Positions 54,552 to 63,903 of a DNA stretch of 64,000 bases are shown piece after piece. The DNA comes from Saprospiraceae bacterium (lineage in GTDB: Bacteria; Bacteroidota; Bacteroidia; Chitinophagales; Saprospiraceae), in NCBI GenBank assembly GCA_013360405.1, contig JABWBR010000006.1, positions 31,589 to 95,588 of the forward strand. Reading direction: 5' to 3'. Numbering within the stretch: position 1 is the first letter of the stretch; each line of letters begins with the position of its first letter. Under the pieces are notes generated by a model, which was given only the letters and a program-made list of their open reading frames with translations, made no database searches and was not told the origin of the DNA. Both the position numbers and the translations under genes were made by a program.

Positions 54552-56144
54552 ATGAGACACTCCTTCTTTACGCCCATTTTATCCGGCTTTCTGACTTTAC
54601 TGCCTTTTGCGGTTATGGGCCAGTGGCAATGGATGCAAAGCATTGGCGGAAGCGGCATTGACAACAGCGGAGGCTTGGTGGTGACCGGTGGAAACCAAAA
54701 TGTGTATGTGGCCGGTACATTTGCAGGGGGTATGTGGGGTGGAAATGATATCTTTTTGACCAGTCTGGACAATAATGGCGCCTCAACTTGGTCGTTTAAC
54801 GGCGGAGGGCCCCTCGATGACGAAGTTACAGCAGTGGCTAGCGATGCTTCGGGCAACATCCTGGTAGCAGGCGCTTACTGGCTGAATGCCTCGTTTGCGG
54901 GCGTCAACCTCGAAGCCGAGCAAAGCTCGCGCTCGCTGTTTATACTCAATATATCACCAGAAGGCACACTAAGATGGGCTAAAAACCTGCACGGCACGGC
55001 AATCAAGAAGATTGGCGCGATGGGCGCCGATACGGCAGGTAATATCTATATCTCCGGGTATTTTCAGGGGCAGCTTTCGCTCGATGAATGGGTGCTGGAA
55101 GCCAACGGCGCCACTGACTTTTTTATTGCCAGGCTCAATGAAGACGGCATAGTGACCTGGGCCGTACATGCCGGACAAACCGGCGATACGCGCATTACCG
55201 CGATGGCCGTTAAACCTGGCGGAGGTTTAGTAGCCGGAGGTTACTTTAATGCCGTCACCCAGATCGGCGATTACCAATTTACCGCAAACACTTACGATCG
55301 CGACGTATTTATCGCTTCTTATGACGCAGACGGCCCCCTCCTTTGGGCCCGAAAAGCCGGCGGTGTGCACAACGACGAACTCACCGGCATTGCGCTCGAC
55401 GAAGAAGGAACGGTCTACGCTACCGGCTATTTGGTGGGTGTAATGAATTTGGGCGAAGGCATCACCATTCAAAGCGCCAATGGGAATCCCGATTTTTATG
55501 TACTCAAATACAATCCCAACGGCCTGCCGCTCCAGGCGCGCGCCATGGGCGGGGCTTTGCGCGACCAAAGTATGGCTATAGTGCACAATGAAAACGGAGT
55601 AGCCCTCTCGGGTTTTTTTTTGGATGAAATGAATATAGACGGGCAAACGCTGACAAACCATGGACAAACAGCGGGTTTTATCCTTAGGTTTGATGAATCA
55701 CTGGCACTTTTGCAGGCAGAAACCATACATTCGGATGAAGGCCCGGTGTATGCCATGCAACTCGCGATAGATCATACCGGCAAATTGGTGGTAGCCGGCA
55801 GTTTCGAAGGCACGCTGCAATATGGCAATGCCGACTTGACCGCAGCGGGCGCCGCCGATGTTTTTGTCGGAAAATGGTCGCCGGTGAGCACTTCGACCGG
55901 CACACCCACAAGCGCTTCGCCCAACCTACGCGTTTTTCCCAACCCTACAAGGGGGCAGTTCGACATATCGTCGCCGCTAACCTTGCAAAACATCCGGATA
56001 TTTGACCAACAGGGAAAACTGATATACAACGCCCCAAAGCCCGGGTTAATCACGGCAGATAACTGGCCGGCCGGCGCTTATCGCATCTTGGCGCACACGC
56101 CCGACGGCCGGATATTGGAAACCAGCTTACTGATACAGCGTTGA
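54552..56144 (+). CDS. Secreted beta-propeller (SBBP-like) protein with T9SS sorting domain
   Basis: 530 aa from ATG 54552. Signal peptide 1-23. Residues about 25-440 hold about eight repeats of the form D..GN.YVAG.F.G (for example ASDASGNILVAGAYW and DTAGNIYISGYFQGQL). A Ser/Thr linker leads to a type A sorting domain (about 460-530: LRVFPNPTRGQFDISSP ... GAYRILAHT). It would be exported by Sec and delivered to the surface by T9SS. Confidence 0.9.
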   Translation: MRHSFFTPILSGFLTLLPFAVMGQWQWMQSIGGSGIDNSGGLVVTGGNQNVYVAGTFAGGMWGGNDIFLTSLDNNGASTWSFNGGGPLDDEVTAVASDASGNILVAGAYWLNASFAGVNLEAEQSSRSLFILNISPEGTLRWAKNLHGTAIKKIGAMGADTAGNIYISGYFQGQLSLDEWVLEANGATDFFIARLNEDGIVTWAVHAGQTGDTRITAMAVKPGGGLVAGGYFNAVTQIGDYQFTANTYDRDVFIASYDADGPLLWARKAGGVHNDELTGIALDEEGTVYATGYLVGVMNLGEGITIQSANGNPDFYVLKYNPNGLPLQARAMGGALRDQSMAIVHNENGVALSGFFLDEMNIDGQTLTNHGQTAGFILRFDESLALLQAETIHSDEGPVYAMQLAIDHTGKLVVAGSFEGTLQYGNADLTAAGAADVFVGKWSPVSTSTGTPTSASPNLRVFPNPTRGQFDISSPLTLQNIRIFDQQGKLIYNAPKPGLITADNWPAGAYRILAHTPDGRILETSLLIQR

Positions 56145-56156
56145 TAGCCCCGGTAA

Positions 56157-57308
56157 TCAGGGTTTGTAATGAATGCGGTAAATCACATCGGCAAAATCGT
56201 CGGATACAAGCATAGAGCCATCGGGCAATATCTCGAAATCAACCGGGCGACCCCACACATCGTCTTTATCTACCATCAGCCATCCTTCGGCAAAAGGCTT
56301 AAAGCTGGTCACCTTGTTATTCTCCAGCGTAACCATAGAGATGCGGTATCCCGACTTTTTGCTGCGATTCCAGGAACCGTGTTCAGCTATAAACAATTGT
56401 TTCTGATAGGATGCGGGAAATTGTTTGCCGGTGTAAAATTCGAGTCCGAGCGGAGCTACGTGAGGACCCACCAGTTGCGCCGGCGGAGTGAATTTCCCGC
56501 AGGGAAACTTGCTGCCGAATTCGGGATCGGGCGTATCGCCCTGGTGGCAATAGGGGTATCCGAAATGCATGTTATCGGTAGGCGCGTGGTTGAGTTCGCA
56601 GGAAGGCATGTCGTCACCCATCCAGTCGCGGCCGTTATCCGTAAACCATAGTTCCTTATTATCCGGATGCCAGGTAAAACCTACGGTGTTGCGAATGCCC
56701 TTTTGCACAATTTCGAGGCCGCTGCCGTCGGGATTGATACGGGTAAGGGCGGCATATATTTCTTTATCAGGTTCGCAGATATTACAGGGGGCGCCCACCG
56801 GCACGTAGAGCTTGCCTTCGGGGCCGAAGGCGATGTATTTCCAGCCGTGGTGCGTTTCGGTGGGGTATTTGTCGTATACAACCACGGGGGCTGGCGGGTT
56901 AGCGAGGCGGGACTCAATTTTTTCGTATTTGAGGATGCGGCTGACTTCTGCCACGTATAAGTCGCCATCGCGGAAAGCCACGCCGTTGGGCATATTAAGA
57001 CCCGTAGCGAGCACAAACACCTGGTCGGCCACATAGTCGCCATCGGTATCTTTAACGGCGTACACACTGCCCAAATCGCGCGTACCGACAAACAGGGTGC
57101 CATTGGGCGAGAGGTCCATCGAACGGGCATTTTTGACGTCGTTGGCATACACATCGATGGAAAAACCCGGTGGCAGCTTTATTCTGTCGAGCGGCAGGGA
57201 CGACGGGTTACTGGTGGCGGTCTTCTCCTTGGGAGCAGACGGCGGGTTGATATTGCCACATGCGGAAAGCAGGGCTGTGAAGGCGGCTAGCGTAAAGAAT
57301 ATCCTCAT
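56157..57308 (-). CDS. PQQ-dependent sugar (sorbosone-type) dehydrogenase lipoprotein
   Basis: 383 aa. Lipobox LSACG near residue 17. The body is a six-bladed propeller of the glucose/sorbosone dehydrogenase family: IKLPPGFSIDVYANDV, NGTLFVGTRDLGSVYAV, ETHHGWKYIAFGPEGKLYV and IAEHGSWNRSKKSGYRI. The enzyme class oxidises aldose sugars in the periplasm with pyrroloquinoline quinone; the substrate is not readable. It is convergent with the propeller gene. Confidence 0.87.
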   Translation of the reverse strand: MRIFFTLAAFTALLSACGNINPPSAPKEKTATSNPSSLPLDRIKLPPGFSIDVYANDVKNARSMDLSPNGTLFVGTRDLGSVYAVKDTDGDYVADQVFVLATGLNMPNGVAFRDGDLYVAEVSRILKYEKIESRLANPPAPVVVYDKYPTETHHGWKYIAFGPEGKLYVPVGAPCNICEPDKEIYAALTRINPDGSGLEIVQKGIRNTVGFTWHPDNKELWFTDNGRDWMGDDMPSCELNHAPTDNMHFGYPYCHQGDTPDPEFGSKFPCGKFTPPAQLVGPHVAPLGLEFYTGKQFPASYQKQLFIAEHGSWNRSKKSGYRISMVTLENNKVTSFKPFAEGWLMVDKDDVWGRPVDFEILPDGSMLVSDDFADVIYRIHYKP

Positions 57309-57314
57309 ATGCGA

Positions 57315-57884
57315 TCAAATTTTTTCACTTACCAATACAAAAGCAGGCGGCAGGTTGAGCGGCACGAAGCAGACGTCCACATTGCCAAAAATCTTTTTGT
57401 AAAGTCTTTTGGTAAAAAGGGAATAATGCATTTGCACAAACAGGCCTCCTTTTTTGAGGTGCTGATAACATTGTTTTACAATATTGATACCCAGTGTTTT
57501 GGGAAGAGAAGTAAACGGCAGGGCAGAAATGACGTAATCGATATGGTCGATATGGAGTTGATTCAGGTAGTCCTCCAATTTTTCGGCGGTGTCGTCGATG
57601 AGAATAAACCGGGGGTCGTGGATCTGCCGCAGCACGCGGCAAAATTTTTCGTTGACTTCAAAAACAATAAGGCGGGAATCAGCAGGCATTTTGCTGAGCA
57701 GCTGATGCGTAATTACGCCATCTCCGGCGCCCAGTTCTACGATAGTAATACCGTTTTCAAAATCAATATGCCTGATCATGCTTTCGCACAAATGGCGGGA
57801 ACTAGGCGTGAGCGTACCTACTGTTTTGATATCGCGAAGGCTTTCTCTCAAAAACTCAAGTCGCTTTATTGGTTCTGTTTTCAT
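57315..57884 (-). CDS. Class I SAM-dependent methyltransferase (phospholipid N-methyltransferase / KsgA-like)
   Basis: 189 aa. Motif I is IVELGAGDGVITHQLLSKM (about residues 48-66), the acidic motif II is VFEVNEKFC, and the post-motif VISALPFTSLP resembles the NxPY-like loop of the PmtA/KsgA group. The likely substrate is phosphatidylethanolamine or a related lipid (family-level inference). It lies 6 bp upstream of the sugar dehydrogenase gene on the same strand. Confidence 0.8.
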   Translation of the reverse strand: MKTEPIKRLEFLRESLRDIKTVGTLTPSSRHLCESMIRHIDFENGITIVELGAGDGVITHQLLSKMPADSRLIVFEVNEKFCRVLRQIHDPRFILIDDTAEKLEDYLNQLHIDHIDYVISALPFTSLPKTLGINIVKQCYQHLKKGGLFVQMHYSLFTKRLYKKIFGNVDVCFVPLNLPPAFVLVSEKI

Positions 57885-57948
57885 GTTGTAAAGTTACCAA
57901 CCATTTAATCAACTAACCGGTAAAAAGCGAAATAGTTATTATCGTCGT

Positions 57949-60009
57949 CTACTGGCCGAGGTAGTTTTGTAAATCAGGAAAAAGACTTACCGCTTGTTTG
58001 ACCTTGTTTTTATCGGCTCTTACGCCATTAAGGAAGGGCACTATAAATGCGCCGGAGAAACCTTTGGCCAGCAATTGGTTTTTGAATTGTACCGCATCGG
58101 CATGCCGTTCGAAGGCGCCGAGGGTATAGCGGTAGAATTCAAAATGGGGCGTTTTTTCGGTCATTATGTCGGGAAGCGAGGCTGCCTGGGGGTTGGCGTA
58201 TTCGCCTTTTGAAGAGGCTACCTGCACTTTATAGCATAAGTCTTTATTGGTGGTAAGTCCAGGCGCTACAGAGTTGTAATAATCGCCGATAACGGGCACT
58301 TTTCCTTTGATGGGTAGATCGGCGGCGCCTTTGAAGGCAAATTCCACGACAGCCGATTTGCTTTGCGATGCCGGTTTGCCCATTCCCCGCATGTAAATAG
58401 CTTCAGAAGAAACGCCTTTTTTAAGTAAGTAGGCGGATACTTTTTCAGCGTGCTGCACAGCAAGGTAGGCCCCTTTTCCACCCGAAGACCCCGGGGAAGG
58501 ATAGGCGGTAAGAACCAGTGTAAGGGATGGATATTCCAGCAGGAGTTGGGCTATCTGATCGAGCGTATTTGTTTCTTTATCAGAAAAAGCAGCGTTCAGT
58601 CCCGAATAAACAGGTGAAAAAGCCGGCTGTGTATAGGCAGGCGGTTCAACCTTTGCAGGGGTAGCAGGGGCAACTTGCACGGCTACTACCGGCGGAGGGT
58701 CCATTTCGGGCAGATAGTTGGGGAAATACACCATATAAATGTCGCGCATACCCATTCCATCGCGGCGCGACGACGAAAAAAAGGCAGTAAACCCGTCTTT
58801 GGCCACCCTGAAATAAGCGTCGTCGCCGGCTGAATTGACGGGCAAACCCAGGCTGACGGGGTCCGTCCAGGTTTTACTGCGGGAATTATACACCGACTTA
58901 AAGACATCGAGCCCGCCGATACTTTTCTTGCTGTCGTTGGAGCTAAAATAAAGGGTGCGGCCATCGGCCGCCAAAAAAGGAGTGGTTTCGTCAAAAGGCG
59001 TATTCACTCCCGGACCCAGGTTTTCGGGGTTGCTCCAGCGGCCTTTCCGAAAAATCGATTTGTAGATGTCGAGCCCGCCCAGGCCGCCCTGGCGGCGACT
59101 TGTAAACAGCAGGGTGGTGTCGTTGTAGAAATACAACTGCCCGTCGCCCGCCACCGAATTCACTTGTGATTGAAAAGGAGTGGAACTAAGCGTGCGATCT
59201 TCCAGGCGCTTAAACGTATCGACAATGATTTCGCCATTGTTGTAATCCCAGCCTTTGGCATAATACAACACATTGCCGTCTTTATTAAAATCGAGTAATA
59301 CTTCGTGCCGGGGGCTGTTGAGCAGGTAATGCAGTTGTTCCACATTGCCCCAATTGCCTTCGTTGAGCATGCAGCCGAACATATCGCTAAAATAATGGCC
59401 TAGTTTTTCATCCGTTGCGCCAAATCGGTTGCGCAGTCCGCCCATATTACCTTGTCGGGCGGAGGAAAAGTAAAGTCTGTCGCTATTATTTGGGCTTGGA
59501 ATAGGGGCAAATTCGTCGTAGGCGGTATTGACCTGGCGGCCCAGGTTTTCTACTACGATTTGGCTGGTTTGATATTGCCATTCGAGGCCGTTGGCGCAGC
59601 GGCGAATTTCTTCAATTACCATTTTCCGATGGGCGTGGTCCTTGCGAATTTGCCGAAGGTATAATTTGTAATAATTAGAAGCTTCCGCAAATTGGTGCTG
59701 GCTATGGTACACTTTAGCCATATAAAGCAAACATTCCGGCAGTTCGGGTCTTTCATTGCTGGCCAGTGGTTTTAATATTTCGGAGGCTTTGTCGAGTTCA
59801 TTTAGTTGGAAATAACAGATAGCCAGCAAGAGTTGAGCCTCTTTGTCGTCACGGATAGCCTGCCGTGAAGCTGTCAATACGGCCAAAGCATCGGCATATC
59901 TGTCGTGGAATATGTATTCTTTGGCTTGTTTCTTTTTATCAGATACGCTACCTTGTGCATACAAGCCTTGTAGCGTCAGTGAAAACACAATCAACATCCA
60001 ATACTTCAT
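57949..60009 (-). CDS. TPR/PD40/OmpA-like/SPOR-like envelope protein (PorE-like)
   Basis: 686 aa. Signal peptide 1-19 (LQGLYAQ). TPR-like repeats (about 25-135), then PD40 strands (about 165-420: FAPIPSPNNSDRLYFSSARQ, LFTSRRQGGLGGLDIYKS, LAADGRTLYFSSNDS). A Pro/Ala-rich linker precedes a degenerate OmpA-like domain (about 470-560, LDQIAQLLLEYPSLTLVL). The C-terminus (about 595-660) is SPOR-like (YRYTLGAFERHADAVQFKNQ). It differs from the protein at 524-2491 by lacking the carboxypeptidase-like domain and having the SPOR end. Role: probably T9SS/gliding or cell-wall linkage (inference). Confidence 0.82.
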   Translation of the reverse strand: MKYWMLIVFSLTLQGLYAQGSVSDKKKQAKEYIFHDRYADALAVLTASRQAIRDDKEAQLLLAICYFQLNELDKASEILKPLASNERPELPECLLYMAKVYHSQHQFAEASNYYKLYLRQIRKDHAHRKMVIEEIRRCANGLEWQYQTSQIVVENLGRQVNTAYDEFAPIPSPNNSDRLYFSSARQGNMGGLRNRFGATDEKLGHYFSDMFGCMLNEGNWGNVEQLHYLLNSPRHEVLLDFNKDGNVLYYAKGWDYNNGEIIVDTFKRLEDRTLSSTPFQSQVNSVAGDGQLYFYNDTTLLFTSRRQGGLGGLDIYKSIFRKGRWSNPENLGPGVNTPFDETTPFLAADGRTLYFSSNDSKKSIGGLDVFKSVYNSRSKTWTDPVSLGLPVNSAGDDAYFRVAKDGFTAFFSSSRRDGMGMRDIYMVYFPNYLPEMDPPPVVAVQVAPATPAKVEPPAYTQPAFSPVYSGLNAAFSDKETNTLDQIAQLLLEYPSLTLVLTAYPSPGSSGGKGAYLAVQHAEKVSAYLLKKGVSSEAIYMRGMGKPASQSKSAVVEFAFKGAADLPIKGKVPVIGDYYNSVAPGLTTNKDLCYKVQVASSKGEYANPQAASLPDIMTEKTPHFEFYRYTLGAFERHADAVQFKNQLLAKGFSGAFIVPFLNGVRADKNKVKQAVSLFPDLQNYLGQ

Positions 60010-60137
60010 CTTGCAGCGTGTGATTAGGTCGTCTGATGGGGAGCCGGGTGGTAGGCGTTAAGAATTTTAACTTTATCTTTGTTTTATTGGAAAATAATCT
60101 ATTGCTTTGCAAAGTATAATATTTTCCGGGCTTTTCG

Positions 60138-60145
60138 TAATTTTG
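60138..60145 (+). promoter_or_regulatory. -7-like element of the OmpA lipoprotein gene
   Basis: TAATTTTG matches TAnnTTTG and lies 65 bp before the ATG. No good -33 element is at the usual distance, so this is tentative. Confidence 0.35.
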
Positions 60146-60210
60146 CCTTGAAAATTTGGCTAAAAGCACGCTACTGCTGGATATCATTAATTAATCAAAT
60201 TTAAACGAAT

Positions 60211-60969
60211 ATGCGTCTGATAGTAAGACTATTGATTTTCTGCCTGGCTATAGGTTCGCTTCAATCTTGCGTATCCAAGAAGAAGTACGACGAGCTGGAA
60301 GCTTCTAAGATGGCTACCGACAAAGCGTTGGCCGAAACTCAGGCATCACTCAAATCGTTGCAAGACGAAAAGAACAAACTGGCTGCTGATTTTGAAGCAG
60401 AGAAGACTCGTCTCAATGGCGAAATTAGCTCAGTAAGATCGGAGCTCAACGCACAGAAAGGCCAAATCGCGCAGGTTCAGGAAAAACTGACGATGACGGA
60501 AGCCGAACTGAAAAAGCTGAAAGACGAAATCAACGGCATTTTTGCTACGTATAAAGACAGCGGTCTTTCCCTCGAGGAAAGAAACGGCCGTTTGTACGTC
60601 CTCACCTCTGAAGCAATGAATTACAAGTCGGGTTCTGCCAGACTGAGCAAATCACAGCGCATCGCTATCGATGCACTCGCTGAAACGCTCAAGAAAAACC
60701 CGAATGTGAAGATACTGGTAGAAGGTCATACCGACAACAAGCAGTTCCCTGCCGGTTCTGGGTATAACAACTGGGATCTCAGTATCTCTCGCGCAAAAGA
60801 AGTAGTTAACCGCCTTATCAAGAGAGGCGTTGACGAAGCTCAACTGTCAGTTGTAGGCCGCGGCGAATTTGTGCCCGAAGGCGACAACAAGACTACGGAA
60901 GGCCGCAAGAAGAACAGGAGAACGGTTGTACTGCCGAATCCTGATCTCGGCATCTTAAACGACAATTAA
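60211..60969 (+). CDS. OmpA-family lipoprotein with coiled coil
   Basis: 252 aa. Lipobox LQSC at Cys20. A coiled coil (about 25-105, ASLKSLQDEKNKLAADFEAE) leads to an OmpA-type peptidoglycan-binding domain (about 125-245: VKILVEGHTDNKQF, NNWDLSISRAKEVVNRLIK, GRKKNRRTVVL). It anchors the outer membrane to the wall, like Pal. It has a single-gene layout: promoter-like element before and terminator after. Confidence 0.93.
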   Translation: MRLIVRLLIFCLAIGSLQSCVSKKKYDELEASKMATDKALAETQASLKSLQDEKNKLAADFEAEKTRLNGEISSVRSELNAQKGQIAQVQEKLTMTEAELKKLKDEINGIFATYKDSGLSLEERNGRLYVLTSEAMNYKSGSARLSKSQRIAIDALAETLKKNPNVKILVEGHTDNKQFPAGSGYNNWDLSISRAKEVVNRLIKRGVDEAQLSVVGRGEFVPEGDNKTTEGRKKNRRTVVLPNPDLGILNDN

Positions 60970-60987
60970 TCGCTTACTGGTACTGAT

Positions 60988-61026
60988 AAAGCCGGGCCGA
61001 TCGACGATCGAGCCCGGCTTTTTTTG
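60988..61026 (+). terminator. Rho-independent terminator after the OmpA lipoprotein
   Basis: A 10-bp GC-rich stem (60,988-60,997 with 61,012-61,021) is followed by a run of T (61,019-61,025). The loop holds a further CGATCG repeat. Confidence 0.9.
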
Positions 61027-61045
61027 TTGACGAGCCGCCGAAGGT

Positions 61046-61079
61046 GAGGGGGGGAGTGTGAGAGGGAGAGAGGGAGAGA
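61046..61079. repeat. Low-complexity GA-rich tract
   Basis: GGGGGGAGTGTGAGAGGGAG-type sequence. It is the reverse-complement style of the CT-rich tract at 22,393-22,430 (shared CTCACACTC core). It lies between the terminator and the end of the aminotransferase gene. Confidence 0.6.
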
Positions 61080-61103
61080 TTGTAGCGTAACGTTTGCCGT
61101 TCA

Positions 61104-62291
61104 CTAATTGTGACAGTCCTCAATCGCGGCCAAAATCACCTGGCAGGCGGTTTTGATTTCTTCGTTCGTGATGATGAGCGGTGGGGCGATGCGCAGCGAG
61201 CGGTTGTTAAACAAAAACCAGTCTATGATGACGCCCTCCAGCAGGCAGCGATGAATAACCGCCTGTACGACGTCAAATCCGGCCAATTCTACGGCCATCA
61301 AAAGCCCTGCGCTGCGTACTTCTTTGATGGCGGGGTGTTGCAAATAATGTCGAAATAAGGCTTCTTTTTCCGGTACGGCATCAATCAGGTCTCCTTCGAG
61401 CAGGGTATCGAGCGTGGCTAATGAAGCTGCGCAACTCACCGGGTGGCCTCCAAAGGTGGTAATATGCCCCAATATGGGGTTGTGCGACAGGCAGGACATG
61501 AGTTGCTGGTCGGCAATAAATGCGCCGATGGGCATACCGCCACCCATTCCTTTGGCCAGCAGCAGGATATCGGGGACGATGCCGTAGTGTTCAAATGCAA
61601 ACAGCGAACCCGTGCGCCCAAAGCCGGTTTGAATTTCGTCGAGTACGAGCAGGGCGCCCGTCTCATCGCAACGCCGGCGAAGTGCCATGATGAAAGCGGG
61701 CAAGGGTTTTCTGACGCCCCATTCGGCTTGTATAGTTTCCACGATGACACAAGCCGTGTGTTCGGTGATCGACTCAAGGCTTTTTTCGTCGTTGAAGTCG
61801 AGGTGCACGATACCGGGCAGCAAAGGGTGATAACCCTGGGTAAAGTCTTTGGGCCACATCAGGCTGGCGGCGCCCTGCGTGCTGCCGTGGTAGGCGTATT
61901 TAAATGCGGCAATCTCATACCGGCCGGTGTAGCGCTTGGCCAGCTTCATGGCGCCTTCGGTGGCTTCGGCGCCCGAATTGACAAAATAAACCGAATTGAG
62001 CGAAGCGGGCAGGTTGTCGCTCAGGCGTTGGGCAAGGGTTACCTGCGGCCCCAGCACATATTCGCCGTAAACCATCGTATGCAGGTATTTGTCGGCCTGC
62101 GCTTTGATAGCCCCTACTACATTCGGATGACAGTGCCCCAGGCTACTCACGCCTATGCCCGCGATGAGATCAATATATGCTTTGCCATCTTTATCGTAAA
62201 GGTATACGCCCTCGCCGCGCTCAATTTCCAGCATCAGCGGGAAAGCGCTGGTTTGGGCCATATGCTGGAGAAAAAATTGTCGTAAATGCAT
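61104..62291 (-). CDS. Class III aminotransferase (acetylornithine/4-aminobutyrate type)
   Basis: 395 aa. Motifs: GVSSLGHCHPNVVGAI near the start, NSGAEATEGAMKLAKRYTGR, LLVLDEIQTGFGRTGSLFA with the PLP Asp, and ILLLAKGMGGGMPIGAF with the Schiff-base Lys. It transfers an amino group between an omega-amino acid and a keto acid. No arginine genes are nearby, so ornithine, acetylornithine and other substrates remain possible. Confidence 0.92.
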   Translation of the reverse strand: MHLRQFFLQHMAQTSAFPLMLEIERGEGVYLYDKDGKAYIDLIAGIGVSSLGHCHPNVVGAIKAQADKYLHTMVYGEYVLGPQVTLAQRLSDNLPASLNSVYFVNSGAEATEGAMKLAKRYTGRYEIAAFKYAYHGSTQGAASLMWPKDFTQGYHPLLPGIVHLDFNDEKSLESITEHTACVIVETIQAEWGVRKPLPAFIMALRRRCDETGALLVLDEIQTGFGRTGSLFAFEHYGIVPDILLLAKGMGGGMPIGAFIADQQLMSCLSHNPILGHITTFGGHPVSCAASLATLDTLLEGDLIDAVPEKEALFRHYLQHPAIKEVRSAGLLMAVELAGFDVVQAVIHRCLLEGVIIDWFLFNNRSLRIAPPLIITNEEIKTACQVILAAIEDCHN

Positions 62292-62544
62292 GTTGTGGTG
62301 ATGTGTATGCGGTCAATTGGCGGCAAAATTACCAAATTACAGATCTCCCCCGTGCTCGGGTCATGCCTAAATTCTACTTTCGTCCTGGTGCAGCTTAGGT
62401 GAAGAGGACAAATAGAGGTATTCGCCTGCGCTGGGTTTGGGTTTGAAGCCCTTGTCTCTGCCGGGCAGGGGTTGTGTAGGGGCGGCGTAGGTAAAGTTGG
62501 GCCACCGGTGAAGCCGTTGCGGTCCGGCGCTTCAGGTTGCCGAT
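62292..62544. other. Gap before the toxin locus; possible gene debris
   Basis: No gene is supported. On the minus strand a short frame near 62,380-62,470 reads GRDKGFKPKPSAGEYLYLSS and has a coding look, but it has no start and no family I recognise. It may be debris of the Rhs locus. Confidence 0.3.
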
Positions 62545-63009
62545 CTAAATTTCTAGTTCATTAATTATATCATCAATGCTATTAGTGCCTTCTGTGTATG
62601 TATAAATGGGATTGTTTAAAACTTCATTTTGGATATTAGACAAAACTTGCTTTATTTTTACTGTATCAAATCGAAGAATTGTTAATACCTCGATCAAACC
62701 ATCAAACAAAAAGTGCAAATAATTCATTAAAGGGGTTGCACTATATACAATTTTTTCATAGGGCATCCAAAGCACATAATCGACTGATTTTAAATTTTTA
62801 TCAACCTCCGGCCCCTGTACTTTAAGATCTTCAATCCCTTTTTTTGTTGATATGATTAGCCCCAAGTCATACTGGTCATATCTTTTAGTAAACAGTATGC
62901 TTTGAGTCAACAATGGACTTATTTCTTTTGATATGAGCTCCCTTACATTTGAAGAAACATTGAAATATAAACCAGGCTCAACAAATAAGCTACTAATCAT
63001 CAGTTTCAT
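62545..63009 (-). CDS. Putative immunity protein of the Rhs toxin
   Basis: 154 aa from ATG 63009 (MKLMISSLFVEPGLYFNVS), 7 bp after the toxin stop codon; a longer start would overlap the toxin gene. AT-rich and unlike the surrounding core genes. No family is recognised, but position directly after a toxin tip, size and composition are those of polymorphic-toxin immunity genes. No signal peptide, so it acts in the cytoplasm, as expected for protection against a nuclease (inference). Confidence 0.6.
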   Translation of the reverse strand: MKLMISSLFVEPGLYFNVSSNVRELISKEISPLLTQSILFTKRYDQYDLGLIISTKKGIEDLKVQGPEVDKNLKSVDYVLWMPYEKIVYSATPLMNYLHFLFDGLIEVLTILRFDTVKIKQVLSNIQNEVLNNPIYTYTEGTNSIDDIINELEI

Positions 63010-63016
63010 GCTTATG

Positions 63017-63903
63017 CTATTTGGGTTTAAAACTTTTTTTATTTCCATCAGGAATTTTACCAGTTTTTCCAAAGATTTTTTGCAGCAAGCTCGCCTCAGC
63101 ACTTTTCGCAGATTTAGTAGACTCCAAGCCTTTTTCTACAACAACACCTTCAACATCACTGTGATCTTTTCTAAGTTTTCTTACCTGTTGATGGAGTCTT
63201 GTAGGTAGTCCAGTGGAACTTGTAACTCTGTCTCCGTCTGCTCTACCAACTTTAAACAGTTTTTTGCCTATTCTGATTATATATATTACGAAATTACCTA
63301 GCGCATTGTTATTGTTCTTATGATTCGCAGCAAATCCTAATACCCCAATATCGTCTCCGTATGAATAGGCTCCACCTATTCCAAACGTCAATATTTGGAA
63401 AACAGGATCATTAAAACCTTCAACATTAGTTGCCCCAGGATTTCCCATCGCATGAATGAGTATTCCAGGTTGACGATATGGTAATTCTGAAGTCCTAGAG
63501 ATGCTATGTTTGACATCAATAATTTCTGTCCTAAAAACTAAAAATGAACCATCTTCGTTTGTCGTACCGTATCTGATAATGTCAAATTGATCACCACCTG
63601 TTGTCCCAATCATTGTAGTACGTCCTGTATTGGTATCTACATTATATTCATTTTTAATACTTCTTCCATCTATATCATTGAAAACAATTAGGATTATTGA
63701 GTACAAAGTGAAAGCTACCCCACGCTGTATACTCTTCCCCCAGGGGATCCACCTGCCACCACCTCCCCGTAGCCGGGTACTGCCACCTCGCCCCATAATC
63801 ATTCTACCCCAATTCCAGCTCCTCATTCAGCTCCTTGCCATTGTACTGATACCCATTCCTCGGCCCGATGGTAGCATACCACGGCCCTTCGTGGTTCATC
63901 CCG
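63017..63903 (-). pseudogene. Rhs repeat-associated core plus GIY-YIG-like toxin tip, disrupted
   Basis: Reading from 63,903 the minus strand encodes GMNHEGPWYATIGPRNGYQY and NGKELNEELELG, a stop (TAG, 63,804-63,806), then NDYGARWQYPATGRWWQVDP and LGEEYTAW...FVLNNP. This is the conserved Rhs core (normally NGKEL.....W.DYGAR.YDP). Near 63,675-63,700 the frame shifts and continues as VFNDIDGRSIKNEYNV into the intact tip. The tip ends with LFKVGRADGDR, GLPTRLHQQVRKLR, a KSAEASLLQKIF helix and GKIPDGNKKSFKPK, a GIY-YIG-like nuclease pattern. The 5' part is cut off at 63,904 by a mobile-element end. Confidence 0.8.

Noticed and set aside
61443..62285. 280-codon open frame on the plus strand
   Set aside because: Antisense of the class III aminotransferase, without a family match.
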